Positions 8,025-15,535 of a DNA stretch of 64,000 bases are shown piece by piece. The translations under genes were made by a program, and so were the position numbers. How positions within the stretch are numbered: position 1 is the first letter of the stretch; the number at the start of each line of letters is the position of its first letter. The stretch is from Bradyrhizobium sp. SZCCT0148 (GTDB taxonomy: Bacteria > Pseudomonadota > Alphaproteobacteria > Rhizobiales > Xanthobacteraceae), in the NCBI RefSeq assembly GCF_018129985.1, contig NZ_JAFCKT010000007.1:233009-297008 (forward strand), in the 5' to 3' direction. The notes beneath the pieces were generated by a model. That model was not told where the DNA came from. It made no database searches and saw nothing but the letters and a program-made list of their open reading frames with translations.

Positions 8025-9188
8025 GTGGTCGATATCGCTCAGCAGGCAGCGATCCATCCGGCACCGGCAGCGGATGCCACGACGGCGCGCGTGCCGCTCA
8101 CGGCGATCGACCCCGGCCAGTGGCGCGCCCTCGCGCAGCGGGCGATCGAGCCGAACGGATATTATCTGCCCGGCTGGGAGCTCGCCGTCAGCGCCACCGC
8201 GCGCGGTCGCACCGATGCCTCGGCATTGCCCGCATTCGACGGCTTGTCGACGCGATTGATCGGGCTGATGCCGGTGATTCCGCTGTGGCGCTCCTTCAAG
8301 ATTCCCCTGCCCGCGCTGGTGAGCGCGCATCCCTACGGCACGCTCTGCAGCCCGCTGATCGATCGCGATGCCCCGATCGAGGCGGCCACGCAACTGCTGC
8401 AGCAGGCCCGCGAGACCGGCGCGCATGCGCTGGTGCTCAACGACGTCGCGCTCGACGGAGCCGCGATGACTGCTTTGAAGCAGGTCCTGGACCGCGACGG
8501 CCTGAAGCCGCGCGTGCTGTCCTCCTACGTCCGCGCCAGCCTCGATGCGACGCAGGATGACGAAACGCTGCTGCGCGAGGCGCTCGGCACCAAGAAGCTC
8601 AAGGAGCTGCGCCGACAGCGCCATCGGCTCGACGAGCACGGAGCCGTTGCGTTCGACGTCGCACGTCGGCCTGACGAGATCGGGCCCGCACTCGAGACAT
8701 TCCTGAAGCTCGAAGCCAGCGGCTGGAAGGGCAAGCGCGGCACCGCGCTGGTCCAGCATGCGGGCGATGCGACCTTCATTCGCCGCGCCGTGCCGGCGCT
8801 GGCCGAGACCGCGCAGTGCGAAATCATCACGCTTCGCACCGGGACGACACCGGTGGCCGCCGGCATCGTGCTGCGCCACCAGAACCGCGCGTTCTTCTTC
8901 AAGCTCGGCATCGACGAGCGCTTTGCGAAATATTCCCCGGGCGTGCAGCTCACACTCGACTTGACGCGCCATCTCTGCGCCGATCCCGCCATCGCCAGCG
9001 CGGACTCCACCGCGAGCGCCGACCATCCCATGATCAACCCGATCTGGCGCGGGCGCTTCGCGGTCGGCGACGTGCTGATCCCGCTGCGGCGACACGATCC
9101 GGTCGTCGCGCTCATTCACGGCGCGCTGCTCGGCCGCAACGCCGCGCACGAGGCTGCGCGACGTGTGGTCCACCGGCTTCGCAGATAG
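8025..9188 (+). CDS. GNAT-like (BioF2/CelD-type) acetyltransferase
   Basis: 387 residues from a GTG, with ggacgaggg just upstream. The central region (about 180-330) matches the Acetyltransf_6 / BcsL-CelD fold: KKLKELRRQRHRL, a FLKLEASGWKGKRGTAL segment and AGIVLRHQNRAFFFKLGID. This family is linked to cellulose or exopolysaccharide decoration and Fem-like transfer, but no polysaccharide genes flank it here. It is convergent with the frnE-like gene, only seven bases apart. Substrate unknown. Confidence 0.8.
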   Translation: MVDIAQQAAIHPAPAADATTARVPLTAIDPGQWRALAQRAIEPNGYYLPGWELAVSATARGRTDASALPAFDGLSTRLIGLMPVIPLWRSFKIPLPALVSAHPYGTLCSPLIDRDAPIEAATQLLQQARETGAHALVLNDVALDGAAMTALKQVLDRDGLKPRVLSSYVRASLDATQDDETLLREALGTKKLKELRRQRHRLDEHGAVAFDVARRPDEIGPALETFLKLEASGWKGKRGTALVQHAGDATFIRRAVPALAETAQCEIITLRTGTTPVAAGIVLRHQNRAFFFKLGIDERFAKYSPGVQLTLDLTRHLCADPAIASADSTASADHPMINPIWRGRFAVGDVLIPLRRHDPVVALIHGALLGRNAAHEAARRVVHRLRR

Positions 9189-9195
9189 CCGAAGA

Positions 9196-9861
9196 CTACT
9201 CCGCCGCTTGCGCGTTGATCTCCGCCGAGACCTGGCGGATGGCGCGCGCCAGCAGGTTCGGATCCTGCGCGCCGGAGACGGCGTATTTCTGCGCGAACAC
9301 ATAGGTCGGCACGCCGGAGATGCCTTTCTCGGCGGCCTCCTGCGCATCCGCCGAGACGCGCGCGACGTCCTCGTCGCTGGCAAGGCGCTTGCGCACGTCC
9401 TCGGCGTCGAGGCCGACATCGGCCGCCGCCTGCACCAGCACGTTCACATCGGTGAGATCGCCGCCGTCGCGGAAATACAGCTCCATCAGGCGCTGCTTCA
9501 TCTCGGGCGCCTTGCCGATCGCTTCCGCCCACAGGATCAGGCGATGGCAGTCGGTGGTGTTGGGCTGGCGCGCCACCAGCTCGGGCTTGTAGAGAAGGCC
9601 CTCCTCGCTCGCGGCCGCCACGACACGCCCCGCGATGCCCTTGTAGGCCTCGACCGAGCCGAATTTCTGCGTGAGATAGGCCTCGCGGCTGATGCCCTCG
9701 CGCGGCACCCAGGGATTGAGAAAGAACGGGCGGAAATTGAGCTTGACCGGGACATCCGGCACGAGCGCCAGCGCGCTCTCGATCCGGTGTTTGCCGATAT
9801 AGCACCAGGGGCACACCACGTCGGAGACGACGTCGATCTGGAGCGGTTTCAGCGTGCTCAT
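9196..9861 (-). CDS. DsbA-family oxidoreductase, FrnE type
   Basis: Thioredoxin-fold protein of 221 residues with active site CPWC (C17-C20) at the end of the first strand (DVVSDVVCPWCYIGKHRIE region), an inserted helical domain, and cis-Pro loop KGISGVPTYVF near residue 180. No signal peptide is visible, so it should act in the cytoplasm, as FrnE-like proteins do (oxidative-stress disulfide isomerase or dithiol reductase activity in studied members). Confidence 0.9.
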   Translation of the reverse strand: MSTLKPLQIDVVSDVVCPWCYIGKHRIESALALVPDVPVKLNFRPFFLNPWVPREGISREAYLTQKFGSVEAYKGIAGRVVAAASEEGLLYKPELVARQPNTTDCHRLILWAEAIGKAPEMKQRLMELYFRDGGDLTDVNVLVQAAADVGLDAEDVRKRLASDEDVARVSADAQEAAEKGISGVPTYVFAQKYAVSGAQDPNLLARAIRQVSAEINAQAAE

Positions 9862-9930
9862 GTCAGGCGCCTCCTTCGGGCGATAAGGGTTCGTCGGAAG
9901 ATAAGCCGAACCCGCTCCGAGGCAAGGGCG

Positions 9931-10752
9931 CTACGTCATGGCTGCTGCCATCTGCCTGAGCCGCTCCGCGGTGCGCTCGTCGGCCGGGAAGAAGGTTTCC
10001 AGCGCGAGCTCCGACAAGGTGATGTCGACGGGCGTGCCGAACACCATGGTGGTGGAGAAGAAGCTCAGGATTTCACCGCCGTGGCGTAGCTTGAACGGGA
10101 TCGCGACGTTGTCGCTCGACAGCGGCCCCGCGCGCGCCGGAATCGGATAGGTCTTGAGATCGGTGTAGAGCTTGATCAATTCGGGATCGGCCGTCACCTC
10201 GCATTGGCGGTGCAGGCGCTCCAGAAGATGCCCGCACCACTCCGCAAGATTGACCGTGCGCGGCGCCAGCGCCTCCGGATGAAAGGCGAGCTTGAGCACG
10301 TTGAGGGGCTGGCCGAGCAGATGCTGCGGAATGCCCGCCAGCAGCGGCGCCACCATGCGGTTGGCGGAAACCAGGTTCCAGTGCCGGTCCACCGCGAGCG
10401 CGGGATTGGGCTCATGTGCCCTAAGCACGAGATCGATCGCCTGGCGGGCAGATTTCAACGCCGGATCCTCCAGCTGGCGCTGCGGAAACGCCGGCGCGTA
10501 GCCGGCCGCGACCAGCAGCACGTTGCGTTCGCGCAAGGGTACGTCGAGACGCTCGGCGAGCCGCAGCACCATGTCGCGCGACGGCGCGGCGCGGCCGGTC
10601 TCGACGAAGCTGAGATGACGCGCGGAGATTTCGGCCTCGCCCGCGAGATCGAGCTGGCTCATGCGGCGGCGCTGCCGCCATTCGCGCAAATGGTCGCCGA
10701 TGTGAACCGGCTGGCTGCGGTCGGCCTGTGCCGTGGATGCATGTGCGTTCAT
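9931..10752 (-). CDS. XRE-family regulator with MmyB-like ligand domain
   Basis: 273 residues from ATG 10752 (an in-frame start two codons earlier is also open). Helix-turn-helix at about residues 19-75 (HLREWRQRRRMSQLDLAGEA, SARHLSFVETGRAAPS), followed by the MmyB-type PAS-like ligand domain (about 105-265), recognisable by ALAVDRHWNLVSAN and the FHPEALAPRTVNLAEW stretch. Members bind a fatty acid or similar ligand and usually control the neighbouring gene. Here that would be the divergent genes at 10854 and 11123. Confidence 0.88.
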   Translation of the reverse strand: MNAHASTAQADRSQPVHIGDHLREWRQRRRMSQLDLAGEAEISARHLSFVETGRAAPSRDMVLRLAERLDVPLRERNVLLVAAGYAPAFPQRQLEDPALKSARQAIDLVLRAHEPNPALAVDRHWNLVSANRMVAPLLAGIPQHLLGQPLNVLKLAFHPEALAPRTVNLAEWCGHLLERLHRQCEVTADPELIKLYTDLKTYPIPARAGPLSSDNVAIPFKLRHGGEILSFFSTTMVFGTPVDITLSELALETFFPADERTAERLRQMAAAMT

Positions 10753-10853
10753 GAGCAAAAACCTAGCATGCGAATTTCAGAGCTTCCATTACCCCCGAGG
10801 TAATCGAAACCGATCCGGCACGGCGGCATCCTCAGTGGCAACAGGAGTTCGCC

Positions 10854-11084
10854 ATGATTGCTCTCGTGATCTACCGCGCCGTCGCCGACCACGTCGTTCC
10901 CTTCGCCGTCACCCTGATCACCCGGATGCTGGCGCGCGGCCTCGACATGCCGGAGCCGCTGCTGCATTCGAGCGGCGACTATGTGGTCGCGCGGGTCACG
11001 GCCTTCGAGCACGGCGTCGGCAGAAACCTCTGTCCGTTCCGCCTCGCCCGCCTGCTCCGCGCCTGGTGGCGCGGATGGCGCTGA
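10854..11084 (+). CDS. Small hypothetical protein
   Basis: 76 residues with ribosome site aggag seven bases before the ATG, in a gap otherwise free of genes and divergent from the MmyB-type regulator. The N-terminal half is hydrophobic (IALVIYRAVADHVVPFAVTLITRM), the C-terminus is Arg/Trp-rich (RAWWRGWR). No family recognised. It may be co-transcribed with the membrane protein 38 bases downstream. Coding is plausible, not proven. Confidence 0.5.
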   Translation: MIALVIYRAVADHVVPFAVTLITRMLARGLDMPEPLLHSSGDYVVARVTAFEHGVGRNLCPFRLARLLRAWWRGWR

Positions 11085-11122
11085 GTTTCACCCCGAGCCC
11101 ACCCCAACCACGGAGACCTCAA

Positions 11123-11521
11123 ATGATCGATGCATCTACCTTCCTGCGCCGCGCGCTGCTTGCCGATGCCGTTTTCAGCGGCGTCGCCGCCCTCGGCTTC
11201 ACTCTCGGTGCCAGCACTTTTGCGACACTGTTCAATCTGCCGGAGGCGCTGCTGCGCGAGACCGGCCTGTTCCTGATCGCCTACGCCGCGCTGGTCGGCT
11301 GGCTGGCCTCGCGCGCCTCGGTGGCGAAGCCGCTGGTGTTGCTGGTCGTGGTCGGCAATGCGGCCTGGACGGTCGGCAGCATCGCGCTGCTGTTGTCGGG
11401 CGCGGTGTCGCCGAACCTCGCCGGTCAGTTGATGGTCGTGGCGCAGGCCATCGCCACCGGCGTGTTCGCCGAGCTGCAATATGTGGGGTTGCGGAGAAGC
11501 AGCACCGCTGCGGTCGCGTGA
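11123..11521 (+). CDS. Small integral membrane protein
   Basis: 132 residues, four predicted membrane helices (about 12-34, 46-64, 71-91, 97-118). cggagacctcaa precedes ATG 11123. It resembles the conserved hypothetical membrane proteins often found beside MmyB-type regulators in rhizobia; function not known. The last 30 codons and the following noncoding 130 bases reappear, degraded, at 12428-12652. Confidence 0.75.
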   Translation: MIDASTFLRRALLADAVFSGVAALGFTLGASTFATLFNLPEALLRETGLFLIAYAALVGWLASRASVAKPLVLLVVVGNAAWTVGSIALLLSGAVSPNLAGQLMVVAQAIATGVFAELQYVGLRRSSTAAVA

Positions 11522-11655
11522 TCCTGTTGTGTCCCGGACGCGCAGCAGCGCTCTTGCGCTGCGGCGCAGAGCCAGGACCCATGCCACACGGATCGCTCGC
11601 GGATACGTGGGCCCTGGCTCAGCAGCGCACCGCTGAAGTCGCGCTGCGCTGCGTG
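11431..11655 (+). repeat. 225-bp direct repeat, copy 1 (gene 3' end plus dispersed palindrome)
   Basis: Starts in the last 30 codons of the membrane protein gene and runs into a downstream palindromic repeat with arms GAGCCAGGACCCA and TGGGCCCTGGCTC. It aligns with 12428-12652 without large gaps: ACCGGCGTGT, GCCGA-CTGCAAT, TGTCCCGGA, CACGGATCGCTCGCGGA are shared. The palindrome belongs to a family also seen at 19857. Confidence 0.75.
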
Positions 11656-12427
11656 AGGGCACGAGGCCGCAATTGGATGCTTACCTGTTTCCACAATCGT
11701 CGCTGCGCTCGCAATGACCGAATGTGCGGCACCGGTTTGCGCTCTCAATCCATCTTCATTGCAGACATATCCTCGCGTTCTCGCGGCGGATTTCGCCCGA
11801 GCTTTGCTGCCGTATTGCGCCCATGGATTGCCAAAGGGCGCAGGGAAGGCCGGGCGCCGGCGGCACCCGAGTCCGTGTACAAGGAAGATGCACACGGGGT
11901 GGACTACAGGTGTTGCCGGTCGCCCGGCCTTCCCTGCGCGGATGGTTTTAACGGTGTCCTTCGTGCTCTCCTCGGGGAGCGTTGCACTATTGCCCCCGTC
12001 GCCTCGCAGTCGGTTGATGCGCGCACCGGTCGGCCGCTGCACCACTGCGAGCCTTGACGCCAGAACCCCGGGCGTCGGGACCACACGACTTCTCCGTCCG
12101 CGGACGGCCTGGCCTCAGCGCCCGGTGCTTGGTGTGCACACCCCGGACCATCGACCAAACCGCTGTGACCGCGCCGTGTCGTATGCGCATCGCCTGGGAC
12201 TCACGGTTGCCCGCCCTGTCCCCAGACAAATTGCGCCGGCGCTACCGCGTCCACCGCACCCCGGCCCGCATCTCGTGACGATCGCGAAGCGCCCCTCTGG
12301 CAGGGCCAGGATGAGCCACCTATGCCATAAATCCGAAATTCGGAAAAGCGATATATTTTAACCGGGAGGGATTGACGGGTTCCAGGTGTTTTGCCCGACG
12401 CGTCGCCACGGCCTCGTCAAGCTATCG
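11656..12427. other. Noncoding repeat-rich region between the two 225-bp copies
   Basis: About 770 bases with no gene I can support. Open frames here (for example 11714-12361 plus, 11425-12084 minus) have no family, no ribosome site and overlap in several frames. The stretch contains the 100-base hairpin at 11839-11938, a fragment near 11690-11715 (GCTGCGCTCGCAATGAC, the arm of a repeat family also seen at 22337 and 35021), and a further repeat-like tail around 12360-12410 (GGGAGGGATTGACGGG). It looks like a composite of dispersed intergenic repeats. Confidence 0.6.
11839..11938. repeat. 100-base long imperfect hairpin
   Basis: Left arm 11839-11867 (CGCAGGGAAGGCCGGGCGCC...) pairs with right arm 11909-11938 (...GGTCGCCCGGCCTTCCCTGCG) over about 29 bases with few mismatches. 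Inside, CCGTGT and ACACGG form a second stem. In DNA it could extrude as a cruciform; in RNA it would be a very stable structure. Probably a dispersed element of this genome. Confidence 0.65.
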
Positions 12428-12652
12428 GATGGTGGAGGCGAAGACCATCGTCACCGGCGTGTCTGCCGAACTGCAATGTTGGATTGAGCAAGAGCGGGTG
12501 CGTGGTGGCGGCGTGAGGCCACTCTGTCCCGGAAGCGCTGCGACGCTTTCGGCGTTGCGGCGCGGAGCCGGACCCACGCAACACGGATCGCTCGCGGACA
12601 CATGGGACCCGGTCCTGAAGCGCACCGCCGAAGAGACGCTGCGCCGCGTCTG
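12428..12652 (+). pseudogene. Degenerate second copy of the membrane-protein 3' end plus palindrome
   Basis: Aligned to 11431-11655. The encoded piece reads VTGVSAELQC where the intact gene reads ATGVFAELQY, but the frame then runs on without the gene's stop and there is no 5' part, so this is a gene fragment. The same palindrome follows directly, showing that gene end and repeat were copied as one unit. Confidence 0.6.
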
Positions 12653-12666
12653 GCAAGAGAGCCGAG

Positions 12667-13245
12667 CTAAGCTCGCGCGCGGCCGTTCGCCCTGGCAACG
12701 GCGTGACCGTTCAGCTTCCTCTTGTTGGCGGCCTTGGTCTTCGAACCCTTGTTCGAACCCTGAGCGGCTAACTTCTTGGCGGTGCGCGCCTTCACCTTGG
12801 CGGCTTCAGCCCGAGCCTCGGCGCGCAGCTTCTTGCGCTTCTTTTCGCACGACTCGCACTTGCAGCCGATCGGCTTCAGGTAGGCTTTGAAATAGTCGGT
12901 GCCGTAATCGTAGTTGATCTCGTCGCCCGGCTCGATGTTCTTGATGGCGCGGATGAAGACCTTGCGCTCGCGCGGCCGGACGTCGGACTCGGCGTTGGGC
13001 CGGCAGGAATGGTTGATGTAGCGGGCGAGATTCTTGCGCACCGAACCGTCGATGGTCCAGCGGCCGTTGAGCTCGAAAAGGTATTTGTTCTCGATCTCGT
13101 CGTGCGCGGGAATCTTGGAGTCCAGAATCGGTCCGAAATAACGGATGATCCGGGTCCCCTTCTTGATCGGCATGGTGGCGAACAGGCCGAGTCCGGTCTT
13201 GGAGCGGCCGACCCGGTAGGATTTTCTGGAAGCGATGGCTGGCAT
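12667..13245 (-). CDS. SET-domain protein (lysine methyltransferase-like) with basic tail
   Basis: 192 residues from ATG 13245 (open to 13278). SET landmarks: GRSKTGLGLFATMPIKKG (about 12-29), the NHSCRPNAE knot motif, EINYDYG with the catalytic-type Tyr, and a post-SET zinc motif CKCESC. The last ~60 residues are Lys/Ala/Arg-rich (KKRKKLRAEARAEAAKVKAR). Bacterial SET proteins of this type methylate lysines of histone-like or other basic proteins in the few studied cases. A histone-H1-like basic protein is encoded 0.8 kb away. The target here is unknown. Confidence 0.88.
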   Translation of the reverse strand: MPAIASRKSYRVGRSKTGLGLFATMPIKKGTRIIRYFGPILDSKIPAHDEIENKYLFELNGRWTIDGSVRKNLARYINHSCRPNAESDVRPRERKVFIRAIKNIEPGDEINYDYGTDYFKAYLKPIGCKCESCEKKRKKLRAEARAEAAKVKARTAKKLAAQGSNKGSKTKAANKRKLNGHAVARANGRARA

Positions 13246-13405
13246 GATCAAGAGTATTGAGAAGCGCAAACGAGGCAAGAGACCTCAGGCGAAGCCGCTC
13301 TTCTAGAACGATTCCGTACCGCTGTCAGGTCCATCCCACGCCGGTTTGAACCTTGCCCACAATGAAGACGTCTGATGGGACGGAGTTCCCTGCAATGAAG
13401 ACCTC

Positions 13406-14011
13406 ATGATGAACCGCATCACCCTAGGCCTGGCTGTCTTGCTGACGTGCGCCGGCCTGAACAGCGCGGGCGCCCAATCGGTGGGCAGCACCTACACCTC
13501 GACGGCCCCGAAGGATTGCCGTCAGGTCGGCAGGCCCAGCGAACTCGACGGCAGCACGACGCGGACATGCCCGGGCAAGGACGGCCTGACGGTGCTGATT
13601 GCTGAAGATGATCTTCGCGAAATCGTTTCGGTCGGCCGCAATCGCCGGCAAGCTGCCGAGGAACCGGCGGCCAAGACCTGGTTCGGCCCGTTCAATTCGT
13701 CGGAGACCACGATCGAATGGCGCGCCGTTGGCGCCAAGCCGTTCGCGATCATCCAGCGCTGGCACATCGCCGACAATGACGATCCCGACAAAAAAGGCCG
13801 GCCGAACACCAGGGCCATGCTGGTCGTGACCCGGTTGCCGCCGGGCCCGGTCTGTCACATCGCCTATGTCGATGCGATCGCCAACCCCACCGCCAACGAG
13901 CTCGCCCGCAAGGCCGCCGACGATGTCGCCCGCGGTTTCATGTGCGGCAAGGACGAGGTGAAGATCATCGGCACGCGCGGCCGCGCCGTCGACCTTGCGA
14001 CGATGCGCTAG
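13406..14011 (+). CDS. Exported hypothetical protein
   Basis: 201 residues with a clear Sec signal (MMNRITLGLAVLLTCAGLNS, cleavage near AGA-QS). Mature part has four Cys (C38, C54, C149, C179) that may form disulfides, and a WHIADNDDPDKKGRPNTRAM segment. This is a conserved rhizobial exported protein type without known role. It converges with the basic-protein gene and the stops overlap by four bases. Confidence 0.75.
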   Translation: MMNRITLGLAVLLTCAGLNSAGAQSVGSTYTSTAPKDCRQVGRPSELDGSTTRTCPGKDGLTVLIAEDDLREIVSVGRNRRQAAEEPAAKTWFGPFNSSETTIEWRAVGAKPFAIIQRWHIADNDDPDKKGRPNTRAMLVVTRLPPGPVCHIAYVDAIANPTANELARKAADDVARGFMCGKDEVKIIGTRGRAVDLATMR

Positions 14012-14658
14012 GCCTTCGCCTTGGCCCGCCGATAGCGGGCCAACAGCCGCTCGCCCTTGGCAGCGATGCGCCGGGCCGCTGCCACGGTCTTCGGGACCGG
14101 CTCGCCCCAGGCATGCGCCGACAAGGCGTGGCGGGTCGGCCGGCCCTTGGCATCGACCAAAGGCGGCAGCTTGGCGCGGCCATAGAATCGCACGGCCCAG
14201 CTGCCTTTCCGCCGCATCTCCTGCGGCGTCATCTCCGACTCTGTCTTGGTAACACCGGGTCGCAAATGGGCGCCCTGCTTGCGCGCAAATGCCTTGCGGC
14301 CGGCCGCAGTCAGACCGCCGCGCGGATCCTTTTCGCGCACAGATGCGCTGCGTTTGCGGGAAGACCTGGCTTTCTTCTTCGCTGTGCGCTTGCGGGCCTT
14401 CTTTGCAGTTTTTCTGGCCGACTTTGTCTTCGACGATTTCGACGCCTTCGACTTGGAAGTCTTTTTCTTGGAGGCCTTCTTGGTGGTCTTCTTCGCTACC
14501 ATGCGCATGTTGTCCACGAGGTTGGGATAACGGCGGCCGGCGCGTCGCGCGCGCGCCTTCGCCGCCGATTTCTGCGCGGGACTGAGGTGCTTGGAGGCTT
14601 TGCCTGCCCGCTTGCGGGGATTGGAGCGTTTCCAGGGCGCGCGTGATGTTTTTGCCAT
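14008..14658 (-). CDS. Histone-H1-like Lys/Arg-rich protein (DUF6321 C-terminus)
   Basis: 216 residues. Residues about 50-107 are almost entirely Lys, Ala, Ser, Thr and Arg (KKTTKKASKKKTSKSKASKS type), like eukaryotic H1 tails or the Hc1/AlgP proteins of bacteria. The second half (GGLTAAGRKAFARKQGAHLR, then WAVRFYGRAKLPPLVDAKGR) fits DUF6321. Likely binds DNA non-specifically. The SET-domain gene nearby, itself with a basic tail, makes lysine methylation of this protein an attractive idea (inference). Confidence 0.8.
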   Translation of the reverse strand: MAKTSRAPWKRSNPRKRAGKASKHLSPAQKSAAKARARRAGRRYPNLVDNMRMVAKKTTKKASKKKTSKSKASKSSKTKSARKTAKKARKRTAKKKARSSRKRSASVREKDPRGGLTAAGRKAFARKQGAHLRPGVTKTESEMTPQEMRRKGSWAVRFYGRAKLPPLVDAKGRPTRHALSAHAWGEPVPKTVAAARRIAAKGERLLARYRRAKAKA

Positions 14659-14701
14659 GCGCCGTCAACGCTTCACCACGGCAAGAGTTGCGTATGCGGC
14701 G

Positions 14702-15430
14702 TCACGGACCGGGCGGCTTGCCCGCCATCGGCACCGTCAGCATCGCCTCGAGCAGCCGCTCCGCCGTCGTCCCCTCGGGCAGCCGCCCGAGGATGTCCTC
14801 GAGCCGTCCGTCCAGCAGCAACGTGGTGAAGCCGTGCACCATCGACCAGGCCCGGGCGATCGCGGCGCCCTGGTTCAAGGTCAGCGCGTCGCCGCTGATC
14901 CGCTCCTGTCGCATCATGCCGATCGCATTCGCAAGCCCGGCGAAAGAAGCCTCGGCCGCCTCGTGCAGCGAAGGCCTCGAATAGTCCAGCCGCTCGGTGC
15001 GGAACATGATGCCGTACATGCCGGGATGGGCCTGCGCATAGGCGACATAGGCTTTGGGGCGCGCCAGCGCAGCTTCGAGCGGCGTGGTGGCGGCGTCGCA
15101 TGACGACGCCATCGCCGCGTTGAACTGGCGGAAGCCGACGGCCGCGAGTTCGCTGAGCAGGCCGGTGAGATCGCCAAAATGATGGGTAGGTGCGGCATGC
15201 GAGACGCCCGCCTCGCGCGCCACCGCGCGCAAGGTGAGACCGGCGAGCCCGTCGCGCTCCAGCACCCGTTCGGCGGCCTCGAGCAGCGCCTCGCGCAGGG
15301 CGCCGTGATGATAGGGCGTCTCACTCTTGACGCTCGCCGCGCCGCGCTTCGGGCGCGATGCCGCAGTCGAACTCGTTCTGGGGGGACGCGTGCGTCGCGC
15401 CGTTTCGCTCTTGGTGTCGATCTTGGCCAT
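14702..15430 (-). CDS. TetR/AcrR-family repressor (WHG-type C-terminal domain)
   Basis: 242 residues from ATG 15430. A basic N-terminal extension of ~38 residues precedes the HTH: YHHGALREALLEAAERVLER, then LTLRAVAREAGVSHAAPTHH (recognition helix) and FGDLTGLLSELA. The C-terminal ligand domain is of the WHG type. It is divergent from the carotenoid-cleavage-oxygenase gene, and the intergenic region carries two copies of a 19-bp palindrome, one directly ahead of its own start. It should repress itself, the oxygenase gene, and the genes at 17343 onward, which carry the same operators. Confidence 0.9.
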   Translation of the reverse strand: MAKIDTKSETARRTRPPRTSSTAASRPKRGAASVKSETPYHHGALREALLEAAERVLERDGLAGLTLRAVAREAGVSHAAPTHHFGDLTGLLSELAAVGFRQFNAAMASSCDAATTPLEAALARPKAYVAYAQAHPGMYGIMFRTERLDYSRPSLHEAAEASFAGLANAIGMMRQERISGDALTLNQGAAIARAWSMVHGFTTLLLDGRLEDILGRLPEGTTAERLLEAMLTVPMAGKPPGP

Positions 15431-15449
15431 CCGCAAGATATATGACGCA

Positions 15450-15521
15450 ATATTGACAGTGTAAAGATTTCGCTTGACGGACGCGACGATCGGCGATAAT
15501 TGATCTTTACGATGTAAAGAT
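15450..15521 (+). promoter_or_regulatory. TetR operator pair and promoter of the oxygenase gene
   Basis: Proximal operator ATCTTTACGATGTAAAGAT (15503-15521) is a perfect palindrome with a 3-base centre. Distal operator ATATTGACAGTGTAAAGAT (15450-15468) matches 15 of 19 positions. Between them lies -35 TTGACG (15474-15479); a 17-base spacer gives -10 TAATTG (15497-15502), touching the proximal operator. The distal site sits 20 bases before the tetR start. The same arrangement recurs at 17252-17322. Confidence 0.75.
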
Positions 15522-15535
15522 GGGAGGGTTACGCC

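Noticed and set aside
11425..12361. Frames at 11425-12084 (minus) and 11714-12361 (plus)
   Set aside because: They run through a hairpin and repeat fragments; such frames are commonly predicted wherever the repeat occurs and are probably not translated.
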